Positions 1-5,683 of a DNA stretch of 8,018 nt are shown here, piece by piece. A program made the position numbers and the translations under genes. Each line of letters opens with the position of its first letter. The stretch's first letter is position 1. Location of the stretch: contig CAKUYF010000038.1 in assembly GCA_934702115.1 (NCBI GenBank), positions 1 to 8,018 of the forward strand, written 5' to 3'. Source of the DNA: an uncultured Eubacteriales bacterium (GTDB lineage Bacteria > Bacillota > Clostridia > Oscillospirales > Acutalibacteraceae). Below the pieces are notes generated by a model. That model worked only from the letters and a program-made list of their open reading frames with translations, did no database searches and was not told the DNA's origin.

Positions 1-45
1 GTATTTATGTATCCTTCTCATAATAATCATGAAAAAATTCTATTT

Positions 46-186
46 TTAGTTATCCCACAAATCTCCATCGTGCTCACAGCAAACATAAGAACAAGTGTCA
101 GATATATTTTTAGCAATGTTTGTTTGTGATGCTGCACCGAAAACTACAGCTAAAGCTGCAAGTATACCAAATACTTTTTTAAACAT
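46..186 (-). CDS. Small predicted secreted peptide with three cysteines
   Basis: This 46-codon gene starts at ATG (186-184) and ends at TAA (48-46). A perfect GGGAGG ribosome binding site (199-194) lies 7 nt before the start, and a good promoter lies upstream, so it is very probably real despite its size. Residues 1-4 are MFKK, residues 5-17 form a hydrophobic core (VFGILAALAVVFG), and a small-residue stretch AAS follows at 18-20. Together these look like a Sec signal peptide cleaved near residue 20. The remaining 26 or so residues carry C32, C36 and C37 and end in an acidic tail (EHDGDLWDN), with a net charge of about -4. I do not recognise the family. Possible roles are a signalling peptide (an AgrD-like cyclic precursor is conceivable, but the usual proline-containing tail is absent), a peptide antimicrobial or a metal-binding peptide. 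No processing enzyme or exporter is visible, since only 45 nt lie downstream before the window edge. Confidence 0.7.
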   Translation of the reverse strand: MFKKVFGILAALAVVFGAASQTNIAKNISDTCSYVCCEHDGDLWDN

Positions 187-193
187 TGGTTTT

Positions 194-247
194 CCTCCCT
201 TCGTGTGTTTGTTTCCATATTATGCCATTTATGTAAATAAATTTCAA
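194..247 (-). promoter_or_regulatory. Sigma-A promoter with extended -10, and RBS of the small peptide gene
   Basis: Read on the minus strand, TTGAAA (247-242) is the -35 box, followed by a 17-nt spacer and CATAAT (224-219) as the -10 box. TGG immediately precedes the -10, giving the extended TGn motif. The start of transcription would fall near 212, which leaves a leader of only about 25 nt. That leader holds the GGGAGG ribosome binding site at 199-194. The spacing is ideal throughout, which supports active expression of the 46-residue peptide. The match was made by eye. Confidence 0.65.
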
Positions 248-252
248 CCTAA

Positions 253-278
253 AAAATCTTAACTTTTTCTAAGATTTT
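253..278. repeat. Perfect 9-bp inverted repeat upstream of the minus-strand promoter
   Basis: AAAATCTTA (253-261) and TAAGATTTT (270-278) are exact reverse complements separated by an 8-nt loop. On the minus strand the second arm runs into extra T residues, so the transcript would end in a run of six U. This could be a weak terminator of minus-strand transcription coming from the right. It also lies only 5 bp upstream of the -35 box of the small peptide gene, where an activator or repressor operator would be expected. The sequence does not decide between these. Confidence 0.4.
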
Positions 279-436
279 ACTGTATCGAATTTACATATTT
301 ATTAAAGTCAAAAAATGAATTGTTAATTTTGTAGAAAATTTATCATTAAGAGTGTATTAAGTTGAATAAGGTGTTGAACCTAAAAAATTAAGAACTCAAA
401 TTTTAACAATTAAAGCATTAAATCTGAAGAAAATTT

Positions 437-465
437 TTAACTTATATGTAAAAATTAAATATGAT
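437..465 (+). promoter_or_regulatory. Candidate promoter for the holin-like gene region
   Basis: TTAACT (437-442) and TATGAT (460-465) are separated by exactly 17 nt and each matches the sigma-A consensus at 4-5 of 6 positions. Transcription would begin near 472. This gives a leader of about 240 nt before the 99-residue membrane protein, with a strong ribosome binding site at 482-490. AT-rich DNA yields such matches by chance, so confidence is moderate. Confidence 0.4.
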
Positions 466-481
466 ATAAACTTTTTAAATA

Positions 482-569
482 GAGGAGGGGATCAGTTATT
501 TTAAATAGTATTTTTAATTTGGTGATGGAGTTATCAATTTTACTATGTGTTATTTATATACAAACTTAA
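482..569 (+). other. Orphan strong ribosome binding site with possible 23-codon hydrophobic micro-ORF
   Basis: GAGGAGGGG (482-490) is one of the strongest ribosome binding sites in the window, yet no ATG, GTG or TTG lies within the usual distance. ATT at 498-500 lies 7 nt after it and opens a 23-codon frame to TAA at 567-569. The predicted peptide is hydrophobic, with a core like MELSILLCVIYIQT in its second half. In-frame TTG, GTG and ATG codons occur at 519-527, about 30 nt from the site, which is too far for it. The frame could be a leader peptide, a type I toxin-like small membrane peptide, or the remnant of a decayed gene. It may also be chance. Confidence 0.25.
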
Positions 570-710
570 AGGCTGAAATAACCAGTATATTTAAAGATTA
601 ATTTTTATAGGTGTGTTTAAAGTTTAGAAAGCAAACAATGTCTTATTAAGGTTATTATGTGCAAGACTGAAAGTTAAATTTTTTAATATAGTTACGACGG
701 AGGAAAACTT

Positions 711-1010
711 ATGATAAAAGACGTATCTCAAATTATAATGATTACTATATTACTAGAAGGAGTTATAAAATGCTTAAATGAATTTTTTGTTTCTGGTAAA
801 AATTGCTGGCAAATAGTTTTGAATTTAACATTAGGCATAACCGTTGCGGTGTCATATAATCTTGACTTAACCAAATATATAGAAATCAGTTCACAAATTC
901 CGGGTGTGGGGTGCGCATTAACAGGAGTTTTGATTTCGCGGGGTTCAAGTTACGTTTATAAATTTTTCACTAAGATAACTTCTGTAAATAAGATTATCAA
1001 TTTTAAGTAA
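711..1010 (+). CDS. Small holin-like membrane protein, phage-type, function unknown
   Basis: A 99-residue protein starting at ATG, with CGGAGGA (698-704) about 7 nt upstream, so the start is well supported. Hydrophobic segments lie at about residues 5-26, 33-50 and 62-77, giving two or three membrane passes. The basic C-terminus contains KFFTKITSVNK. The motif TGVLISRGSSYVYKF (residues 71-85) resembles the conserved C-terminal part of small Firmicutes phage and mobile-element membrane proteins often annotated as holin-like; I recall this similarity and have not searched for it. No endolysin, structural phage gene or integrase is present, so the gene is isolated and a lysis role is unproven. 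It may be a prophage remnant or a domesticated small membrane protein. No clear terminator follows. Confidence 0.72.
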   Translation: MIKDVSQIIMITILLEGVIKCLNEFFVSGKNCWQIVLNLTLGITVAVSYNLDLTKYIEISSQIPGVGCALTGVLISRGSSYVYKFFTKITSVNKIINFK

Positions 1011-1208
1011 TAAGAAATAAAGAATTAGTTTTTTCTTTGATTTAAAAAATTTTAATTAAATTAATTACATATTGGAGATAAACATAATTCACTTATTTAA
1101 GTAGGTTCTATGATTCGGTATAAAATTATAAATTCAAGATCACAAAAGTATTAAGAGTCTAATTTTTTTAAGAATAAAACACAGTTTAAAGGTTAAATGT
1201 CCTTATAG
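1011..1208. other. AT-rich intergenic stretch without recognised gene
   Basis: With the promoter region after it, the gap between the holin-like gene and recD2 is about 260 nt. It is very AT-rich. I find no coding frame with a credible ribosome binding site, no tRNA, no strong hairpin followed by a T-run and no insertion sequence end. Its first bases share an exact 17-nt sequence with the region after the first glycosyltransferase. Confidence 0.5.
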
Positions 1209-1237
1209 TTTAAAAAATCAAATAAGTAATGTATAAT
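1209..1237 (+). promoter_or_regulatory. Candidate promoter of recD2
   Basis: A perfect -10 box TATAAT lies at 1232-1237. The -35 position 17 nt upstream reads TTTAAA (1209-1214), matching consensus at 4 of 6 positions. Transcription would start near 1244, giving a leader of about 29 nt before the recD2 ATG at 1273. The leader includes the ribosome binding site AAGGTGG (1262-1268). Confidence 0.5.
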
Positions 1238-1272
1238 ACCTCTAAAGAAACTGGCTAAGTCAAGGTGGTAAA

Positions 1273-3417
1273 ATGGATAAAATTAGTGGAATGGTAGAGA
1301 AGATAACTTATCAAGATGAAGAAAGTGGCTTTAGCGTTATAAAGCTTAAAGACCGGAATTATCGAGAGTTAATAACTGTTGTAGGTAATTTTATTAATCT
1401 AAATATAGGAAGTATTATTGAAGCGGAAGGGGATTGGACGTTAAATTTAAAGTTCGGTAGGCAGTTTAAAGTCATAAATTGGAAGGAATCTTTACCGACT
1501 GATGTTCATGGGATAGAGAAGTATCTCGGAAGCGGACTAATTAAAGGAATAGGGTCAAAATATGCAAAAATGATAGTGACTAAATTTGGATCTAAAACTC
1601 TTCAAATAATTGAGAATGAACCTCATAGACTTACGGAAATTCCGAAGTTGGGAAAGAAAAAAGCAGAAACACTTTTAAAAGGTTGGGAAGAACGGAAAGA
1701 TATTAAAAACTTAATGATGTTTCTTCAAAAAATGAATATTTCAATATCGCTTGGTTACAAGATATTTAAAGTTTATGGTAAAGACAGCATTATGAAACTG
1801 AAAGAAAATCCATATCGTTTGATTGACGAAGTTAACGGAGTGGGATTTAAGACTTCGGATGCTATCGCTGAAAAGATAGGCGTAGACAGAGAATCATATC
1901 AAAGGTGTAGAGCGGGCATTTTCTACATTTTAGAATTTTTCGGGAAATCTGAAGGTCATTGCTATATGCCATTTGAAGAATTGGTGAAAAAAAGTTCAAA
2001 AATTCTTGGAATAGAAGATTGTAAAATAATAATTACTTATGATTACTTAATAAAAAATGGAGAATTAATTTTTGAAAGTCCCGACAAAGTATATTTGCCT
2101 CCTTTTTATCATTCGGAGATAGGTCTTGCTAAAAGAATAAAAAGTATTTTAAAGTTTCCAAATTTTAAAAAGTACTCTGAAATAAGGCTTGAAAAAGAAA
2201 TAAAAATTAGTGAACAGCAGAATAATATCTCTTACGATGAGTCTCAAAGAAATGCTATAAAAACAGCTGTAACTTCAAATTTTTCAGTAGTTACCGGAGG
2301 TGCAGGAGTAGGAAAGACAACGGTCACTAAAGCTATAATTGATGTTTTTCAGCGCTTGGGAAAAAGTATAATCTTAGCTGCTCCTACCGGTCGTGCGGCA
2401 AAACGTATGACTGAAATTACAAATTTAGAATCTAAAACAATACACAGACTCTTAGAGTCAAAACAAGGTAAAGGCTTTGGAAAGAACAGTGATAATAAAT
2501 TGATAGGTGATGTTCTCATAGTTGATGAATCTTCGATGATAGACTTAATTTTAATGTATAATTTGATTAAAGCAGTGCCTGATAGCATGAAGGTAATATT
2601 AATAGGAGATGTAAACCAGTTGCCCTCTGTAGGATCAGGAAACGTTTTAAAGGACATAATCGAATCAGGCGTCGTGCCGGTAATAAGTCTTACTAAAATT
2701 TACAGACAAGCTCTTACAAGTTTAATTGTTTTGAATTCCCATAAAATAAATGAAGGAGAACTTCCCGATTTGACATGCAATTCAAATTCCGACTTCTTTT
2801 TTATTGAGGAAAATGATCCTGAAAAAGCTGTAGAAAAAATAGTTAAATTATGTGTTGAGAGAATTCCTAAATTTTATAAAGTAAACCCTATTTATGATGT
2901 TCAGGTTTTATCTCCTATGAAAAAGGGAGTTTTAGGTACGGATAATTTAAATAAAGTACTGCAATCAAAATTAAACTCAAATGGTCCTTACTTGAAATTC
3001 GGAAGTACTATTTATCGTATAGGGGATAAAGTTATGCAAATTAAAAATAATTACGATAAAGAAGTTTTTAATGGAGATATGGGAATAATTTCGGGTATAG
3101 ATGAAAATAAGGAGTTTTTAGAAGTAGAATTTGACTCTAAAATCATAACATACAGTACTTCGGAGCTTGAAGAGATTGTACTTTCATATGCCTGTACAAT
3201 TCATAAGTCTCAGGGCGGAGAGTATCCTATTGCAATTATTGCTTTAAGTTCAAGCCATTTTATGATGCTTCAAAGGAATTTATTGTATACAGGTGTAACG
3301 CGTGCTAAAAAAATCTGTATTATTATAGGAGAAAAATCCGCAATTTCACGAGCGGTAAGGAATAACACAGCAAAGAAACGTTACACGTACCTTTCTGAAA
3401 GACTAGAAGATGCATAA
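1273..3417 (+). CDS. recD2: RecD2-type ATP-dependent 5'-3' DNA helicase
   Basis: A 714-residue superfamily 1B helicase of the RecD2 (RecD-like, RecBC-independent) family. Such enzymes unwind DNA 5' to 3' and act in DNA repair and replication-fork maintenance. The N-terminus (about 1-70) is the OB-like domain typical of RecD2. Helix-hairpin-helix-like segments follow near residues 80-107, 119-135 and 180-203. The motor carries the Q motif around Q325, Walker A GGAGVGKTT (342-350, with K348), motif Ia APTGRAAKR, Walker B VDESS (417-421), motif III GDVNQLPS (445-452), the LTKIYRQA motif, HKSQGGEYP (from H644) and YTGVTRAKK with the arginine finger R677. All catalytic residues are present and the length matches complete family members, so the gene looks intact. 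The ATG has AAGGTGG close upstream. It appears monocistronic, because the next genes have their own promoter. Confidence 0.95.
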   Translation: MDKISGMVEKITYQDEESGFSVIKLKDRNYRELITVVGNFINLNIGSIIEAEGDWTLNLKFGRQFKVINWKESLPTDVHGIEKYLGSGLIKGIGSKYAKMIVTKFGSKTLQIIENEPHRLTEIPKLGKKKAETLLKGWEERKDIKNLMMFLQKMNISISLGYKIFKVYGKDSIMKLKENPYRLIDEVNGVGFKTSDAIAEKIGVDRESYQRCRAGIFYILEFFGKSEGHCYMPFEELVKKSSKILGIEDCKIIITYDYLIKNGELIFESPDKVYLPPFYHSEIGLAKRIKSILKFPNFKKYSEIRLEKEIKISEQQNNISYDESQRNAIKTAVTSNFSVVTGGAGVGKTTVTKAIIDVFQRLGKSIILAAPTGRAAKRMTEITNLESKTIHRLLESKQGKGFGKNSDNKLIGDVLIVDESSMIDLILMYNLIKAVPDSMKVILIGDVNQLPSVGSGNVLKDIIESGVVPVISLTKIYRQALTSLIVLNSHKINEGELPDLTCNSNSDFFFIEENDPEKAVEKIVKLCVERIPKFYKVNPIYDVQVLSPMKKGVLGTDNLNKVLQSKLNSNGPYLKFGSTIYRIGDKVMQIKNNYDKEVFNGDMGIISGIDENKEFLEVEFDSKIITYSTSELEEIVLSYACTIHKSQGGEYPIAIIALSSSHFMMLQRNLLYTGVTRAKKICIIIGEKSAISRAVRNNTAKKRYTYLSERLEDA

Positions 3418-3458
3418 TAATTCAATAATTGTCGATTATTAGTATATAAGAGTTTTAT

Positions 3459-3487
3459 TTGACTTAATTTTTCATATTTGGTAATAT
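3459..3487 (+). promoter_or_regulatory. Sigma-A promoter of the glycosyltransferase pair
   Basis: TTGACT (3459-3464) and TAATAT (3482-3487) are spaced by exactly 17 nt. Each differs from consensus at a single position. The start of transcription would be near 3494, just before the GGGAGG ribosome binding site (3502-3507). The first 12 bases from the -35 box, TTGACTTAATTT, are identical to those of the infC operon promoter at 5498-5509. Confidence 0.7.
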
Positions 3488-3515
3488 AAATTAAATTTAA
3501 TGGGAGGTTTTAAAA

Positions 3516-4487
3516 TTGCAGAAATTCAGTAACAAAGTTAAGATTACATTCATTTTTTTAACAGCTATGATAGCTGTGGTATGGGTGGGAGCATCTAAAC
3601 TGTTTAACAATAGTACAGCATCGCAAAAATTTTCTGTTGTACCGATTGCTATGGCACTAGATGATAATTACTTGTATCCTACGGTGGTTGCAATGACGTC
3701 TATTCTTGAAAACGCCGATTCGAAAACCAAATATGATTTTTACATTATGCATCCACCGGAATTTAAAGAAGAAAATAAAACTAAACTTAAAAGTTTAGAG
3801 AGAAAATATGAAAAATGTACCATAAATACTATTGACATGGGTAACGCCTATAAAGATGCAAATAATAAAGGTCTTGCTACACCTACTTATTACAGACTTT
3901 CACTTTCTGAGCTTTTACCCAATTGTGATAAAATTTTATGGCTTGACGGAGATGTATTGGTTTTTAAAGATTTAAAAGAAATGTATGATTTAGATATGGA
4001 AGGAATTTATTACAGTGGATTTTTGGATTTAAACGTAAACGGCTTTCAAAGCTTCAATTCACCCAATAGTCAAGGAATATGCGCAGGAGTAATGGTGATA
4101 AATCTTGCAAAGCTTCGTGAAGATAATATGGTTCAAAAATTTGAGCAGTTTATCAAAGAAAATAACGATAGTCTTTCTAAACACGATCAGACAGTTATAA
4201 ATATGATTTGCCATGACAAAATAGGAGTTCTTCCGCCGCAATTCGGTATGTTTAATTTCAGCACTACCGCAGAGGGGGCAAAGTTTTATTCGGATAAATT
4301 AACCGGAGAAAATAAGTATAGTTATGAAGATATGTATAATGGATTTAACGAACTTACTGTTCTTCACTGTGTAAATAAACCTTGGACGCACTTTTATGAA
4401 GTTCCATTTGGAGATAAATGGTGGGAATATGCCGAAAAAACGGATTTCTATGATGAAATGGTTAAAGAATACAATTTTGTTAAATAG
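3516..4487 (+). CDS. Membrane-anchored family 8 glycosyltransferase, copy A
   Basis: A 323-residue protein starting at TTG, chosen because GGGAGG (3502-3507) lies 8 nt upstream and no better start follows. After a basic N-terminus, residues 10-27 form one hydrophobic segment, predicting a signal anchor. The rest is a GT8 (LgtC/glycogenin-like, GT-A fold, retaining) domain. Such enzymes transfer a hexose from a nucleotide sugar, usually UDP-glucose or UDP-galactose. Seen motifs are ALDDNY (47-52, nucleotide binding), WLDGD (142-146, metal-binding DxD as D144/D146), HDQT (223-226, with the Gln equivalent to the proposed catalytic Gln189 of LgtC), and H284 with KPW (288-290). The H-to-KPW loop is shorter than the usual HxxGxxKPW. 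Acceptor and sugar are unknown; a cell-surface glycan or protein is plausible. It is the first gene of a two-gene operon with its paralogue 41 nt downstream. Confidence 0.88.
   Translation: MQKFSNKVKITFIFLTAMIAVVWVGASKLFNNSTASQKFSVVPIAMALDDNYLYPTVVAMTSILENADSKTKYDFYIMHPPEFKEENKTKLKSLERKYEKCTINTIDMGNAYKDANNKGLATPTYYRLSLSELLPNCDKILWLDGDVLVFKDLKEMYDLDMEGIYYSGFLDLNVNGFQSFNSPNSQGICAGVMVINLAKLREDNMVQKFEQFIKENNDSLSKHDQTVINMICHDKIGVLPPQFGMFNFSTTAEGAKFYSDKLTGENKYSYEDMYNGFNELTVLHCVNKPWTHFYEVPFGDKWWEYAEKTDFYDEMVKEYNFVK
3651..3682 (+). repeat. 32-bp exact repeat inside GT8 copy A
   Basis: These 32 bases, encoding the MALDDNYLYP nucleotide-binding segment, are identical to 4658-4689 in the neighbouring paralogue. 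Flanking codons differ mainly at third positions. The identity marks the pair as a tandem duplication that is fairly recent, or homogenised by gene conversion in this segment. Confidence 0.85.
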
Positions 4488-4528
4488 TTAAGTAATAAGA
4501 AATACATTAAATAAAAAGGAAAATCAGA

Positions 4529-5488
4529 ATGAAATTAAATTCAAAACATGTATTCATATATAGTATTTGTATGGTAGTGGCTTTAGGAATTGTTGGAATG
4601 TTTAAATTTTTTAGCAATAATAAAGTATCAAGCATTTCTTTAAATATTCCGATAGCAATGGCACTAGATGATAATTACTTGTATCCTACAATAGTTGCGA
4701 TGACTTCAGTTCTTGAAAATGCTGATTCAAATACAAAATATGATTTTTATGTTATGCATCCGGCGGAGTTCAAAGAAGAAAATAAAAGCAAGCTAAAGAG
4801 TTTAGAGCAGAAATATGAAAAATGCAAGATAAAAACAATTGATATGGGTAATGCCTATAAAAATGCAAATGATAAAGGGCATATTACTACACCGGCGTAC
4901 TATAGACTTTCTCTTTCAGATTTACTTCCAGACATTAATAAAATTATATGGCTTGATGGAGATACTATAACTAATGTAGGTCTTGGAGAGATGTACAAGA
5001 TAGATATGAACGGCTATTATTATAAAGGGTATTTGGATGATAACGTACATGCGGTAGAAAGTTTTACTAAAGAAAATGATCACTGTATTTGCAGCGGAGT
5101 AATGCTTGTAAACCTTGAAGAATTAAGGAAAGATAATGTGGTAGAGAAGTTCTCCGAGTTTATAGATAAAAATAATGATAGATTGATTCAGCATGATCAA
5201 ACAACTATTAACGTAGTAGCTTATAAAAAAACATGGATATTGCCTGCTAAATTTGGAATTTATAATTACCATAAGCTAAGTGAAGCAGAAGAACAATCAA
5301 AGGTGTATTTATGTAAAAACGGATACTCAGAACAAGAACTTCATGACGCATATCTTAATCCTGCAATATTGCACTGTATATCTAAACCTTGGAAGTCTCT
5401 GAAAGTTTATGGTAGTCAGAAATGGTGGGATTATGCAAAAAAGACTGACTTTTATGATGAGATGCGATCTCAATATAATTTATTTTAA
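4529..5488 (+). CDS. Membrane-anchored family 8 glycosyltransferase, copy B
   Basis: A 319-residue paralogue of the preceding gene, with an ATG start preceded by AAAGGA (4515-4520) at 8 nt spacing. Hydrophobic residues at about 8-25 again predict a single N-terminal membrane anchor, although this segment shares almost no sequence with that of copy A. Catalytic motifs are conserved: ALDDNY (45-50), WLDGD (141-145), HDQT (222-225) and H282 with KPW (286-288). By eye, identity to copy A is about 80% from residue 41 to the DGD motif. It falls to about 50% in the following 100 residues and rises again in the last 20. The donor is therefore probably the same and the acceptor or linkage may differ. 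No terminator follows; the infC operon promoter begins 10 nt after its stop. Confidence 0.88.
   Translation: MKLNSKHVFIYSICMVVALGIVGMFKFFSNNKVSSISLNIPIAMALDDNYLYPTIVAMTSVLENADSNTKYDFYVMHPAEFKEENKSKLKSLEQKYEKCKIKTIDMGNAYKNANDKGHITTPAYYRLSLSDLLPDINKIIWLDGDTITNVGLGEMYKIDMNGYYYKGYLDDNVHAVESFTKENDHCICSGVMLVNLEELRKDNVVEKFSEFIDKNNDRLIQHDQTTINVVAYKKTWILPAKFGIYNYHKLSEAEEQSKVYLCKNGYSEQELHDAYLNPAILHCISKPWKSLKVYGSQKWWDYAKKTDFYDEMRSQYNLF
4658..4689 (+). repeat. 32-bp exact repeat inside GT8 copy B
   Basis: This is identical to 3651-3682 in copy A. It is the longest exact match I saw between the two paralogues. The whole pair (3516-4487 and 4529-5488) forms a diverged tandem repeat of about 1 kb units that could recombine. 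Confidence 0.85.
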
Positions 5489-5497
5489 CAGGAAGTA

Positions 5498-5526
5498 TTG
5501 ACTTAATTTAAATAATAAGTTACAAT
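5498..5526 (+). promoter_or_regulatory. Sigma-A promoter of the infC-rpmI-rplT operon
   Basis: TTGACT (5498-5503), a 17-nt spacer and TACAAT (5521-5526) form the best promoter match in the window, as expected for a ribosomal protein operon. The predicted start of transcription is near 5533. It lies only 10 nt beyond the stop codon of the second glycosyltransferase gene. Confidence 0.8.
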
Positions 5527-5532
5527 AAATAA

Positions 5533-5683
5533 TCGTATAGAATAAGTAGAGCAAGTATGTTCTCACCCACATGAGTATAATTAATTATGGAGGGTCAATA
5601 ATTAGGAATCGGGATGAATTATTTTAAATCCGGTTTTGTTAAGTTATTGTATGGGCTAAGCTTGCTTATACAATTTTATTTTT
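5533..5683 (+). ncRNA. L20 leader: structured autoregulatory leader of the infC operon
   Basis: The roughly 200-nt untranslated stretch between the promoter and infC carries segments I recognise from the Firmicutes L20 leader family, notably GTTCTCACC (5558-5566) and the GGGTCAATAATTAGGAATCGG segment (from 5592). In these leaders ribosomal protein L20 binds an RNA region resembling its 23S rRNA site and causes premature termination. Visible helices are CCC/GGG with CAT/ATG (5566-5572 with 5587-5594), AATCGGGAT with ATCCGGTT (5607-5615 with 5628-5635, one bulged G) and the terminator at 5647-5683. GAGCAAGT (5549-5556) can pair with the terminator arm GCTTGCTT (5660-5667), a possible antiterminator. 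Family assignment is from memory and from position upstream of infC, not from a covariance search. Confidence 0.78.
5647..5683 (+). terminator. Intrinsic terminator (attenuator) in the infC leader
   Basis: TTGTA (5647-5651) pairs with TACAA (5669-5673) and TAAGC (5657-5661) pairs with GCTTA (5664-5668). A 5-nt bulge, TGGGC, interrupts the 5' arm, and the hairpin is followed by TTTTATTTTT. It lies in the leader between promoter and infC, where L20-dependent attenuation operates. It would also stop transcripts reading in from the upstream glycosyltransferase genes. Confidence 0.72.

Noticed and set aside
1..45. Terminator for the minus-strand peptide gene
   Set aside because: An imperfect hairpin around 15-37 exists, but on the minus strand it is preceded, not followed, by the T-run, so it cannot end that transcript.
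577..654. Inverted AATAACC / GGTTATT pair upstream of the holin-like gene
   Set aside because: Only 7 bp with a span of about 65 nt in AT-rich DNA. This is easily chance, with no supporting structure.
1086..1114. Second promoter upstream of recD2 ending in TATGAT at 1109-1114
   Set aside because: The -35 position is poor at 17 nt, and the better hexamer TTCACT gives only a 15-nt spacer. TATAAT at 1232-1237 is a better candidate.
2349..2657. 102-codon minus-strand frame inside recD2
   Set aside because: It lies entirely over the conserved helicase motor, has no convincing ribosome binding site and encodes nothing recognisable. Similar minus-strand frames inside GT8 copy A and infC were dismissed for the same reason.
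3424..3440. Hairpin AATAAT/ATTATT after recD2 as a terminator
   Set aside because: Only six A-T pairs with no adjacent T-run; the nearest T-rich stretch is about 12 nt away and belongs to the next promoter. Too weak to call.
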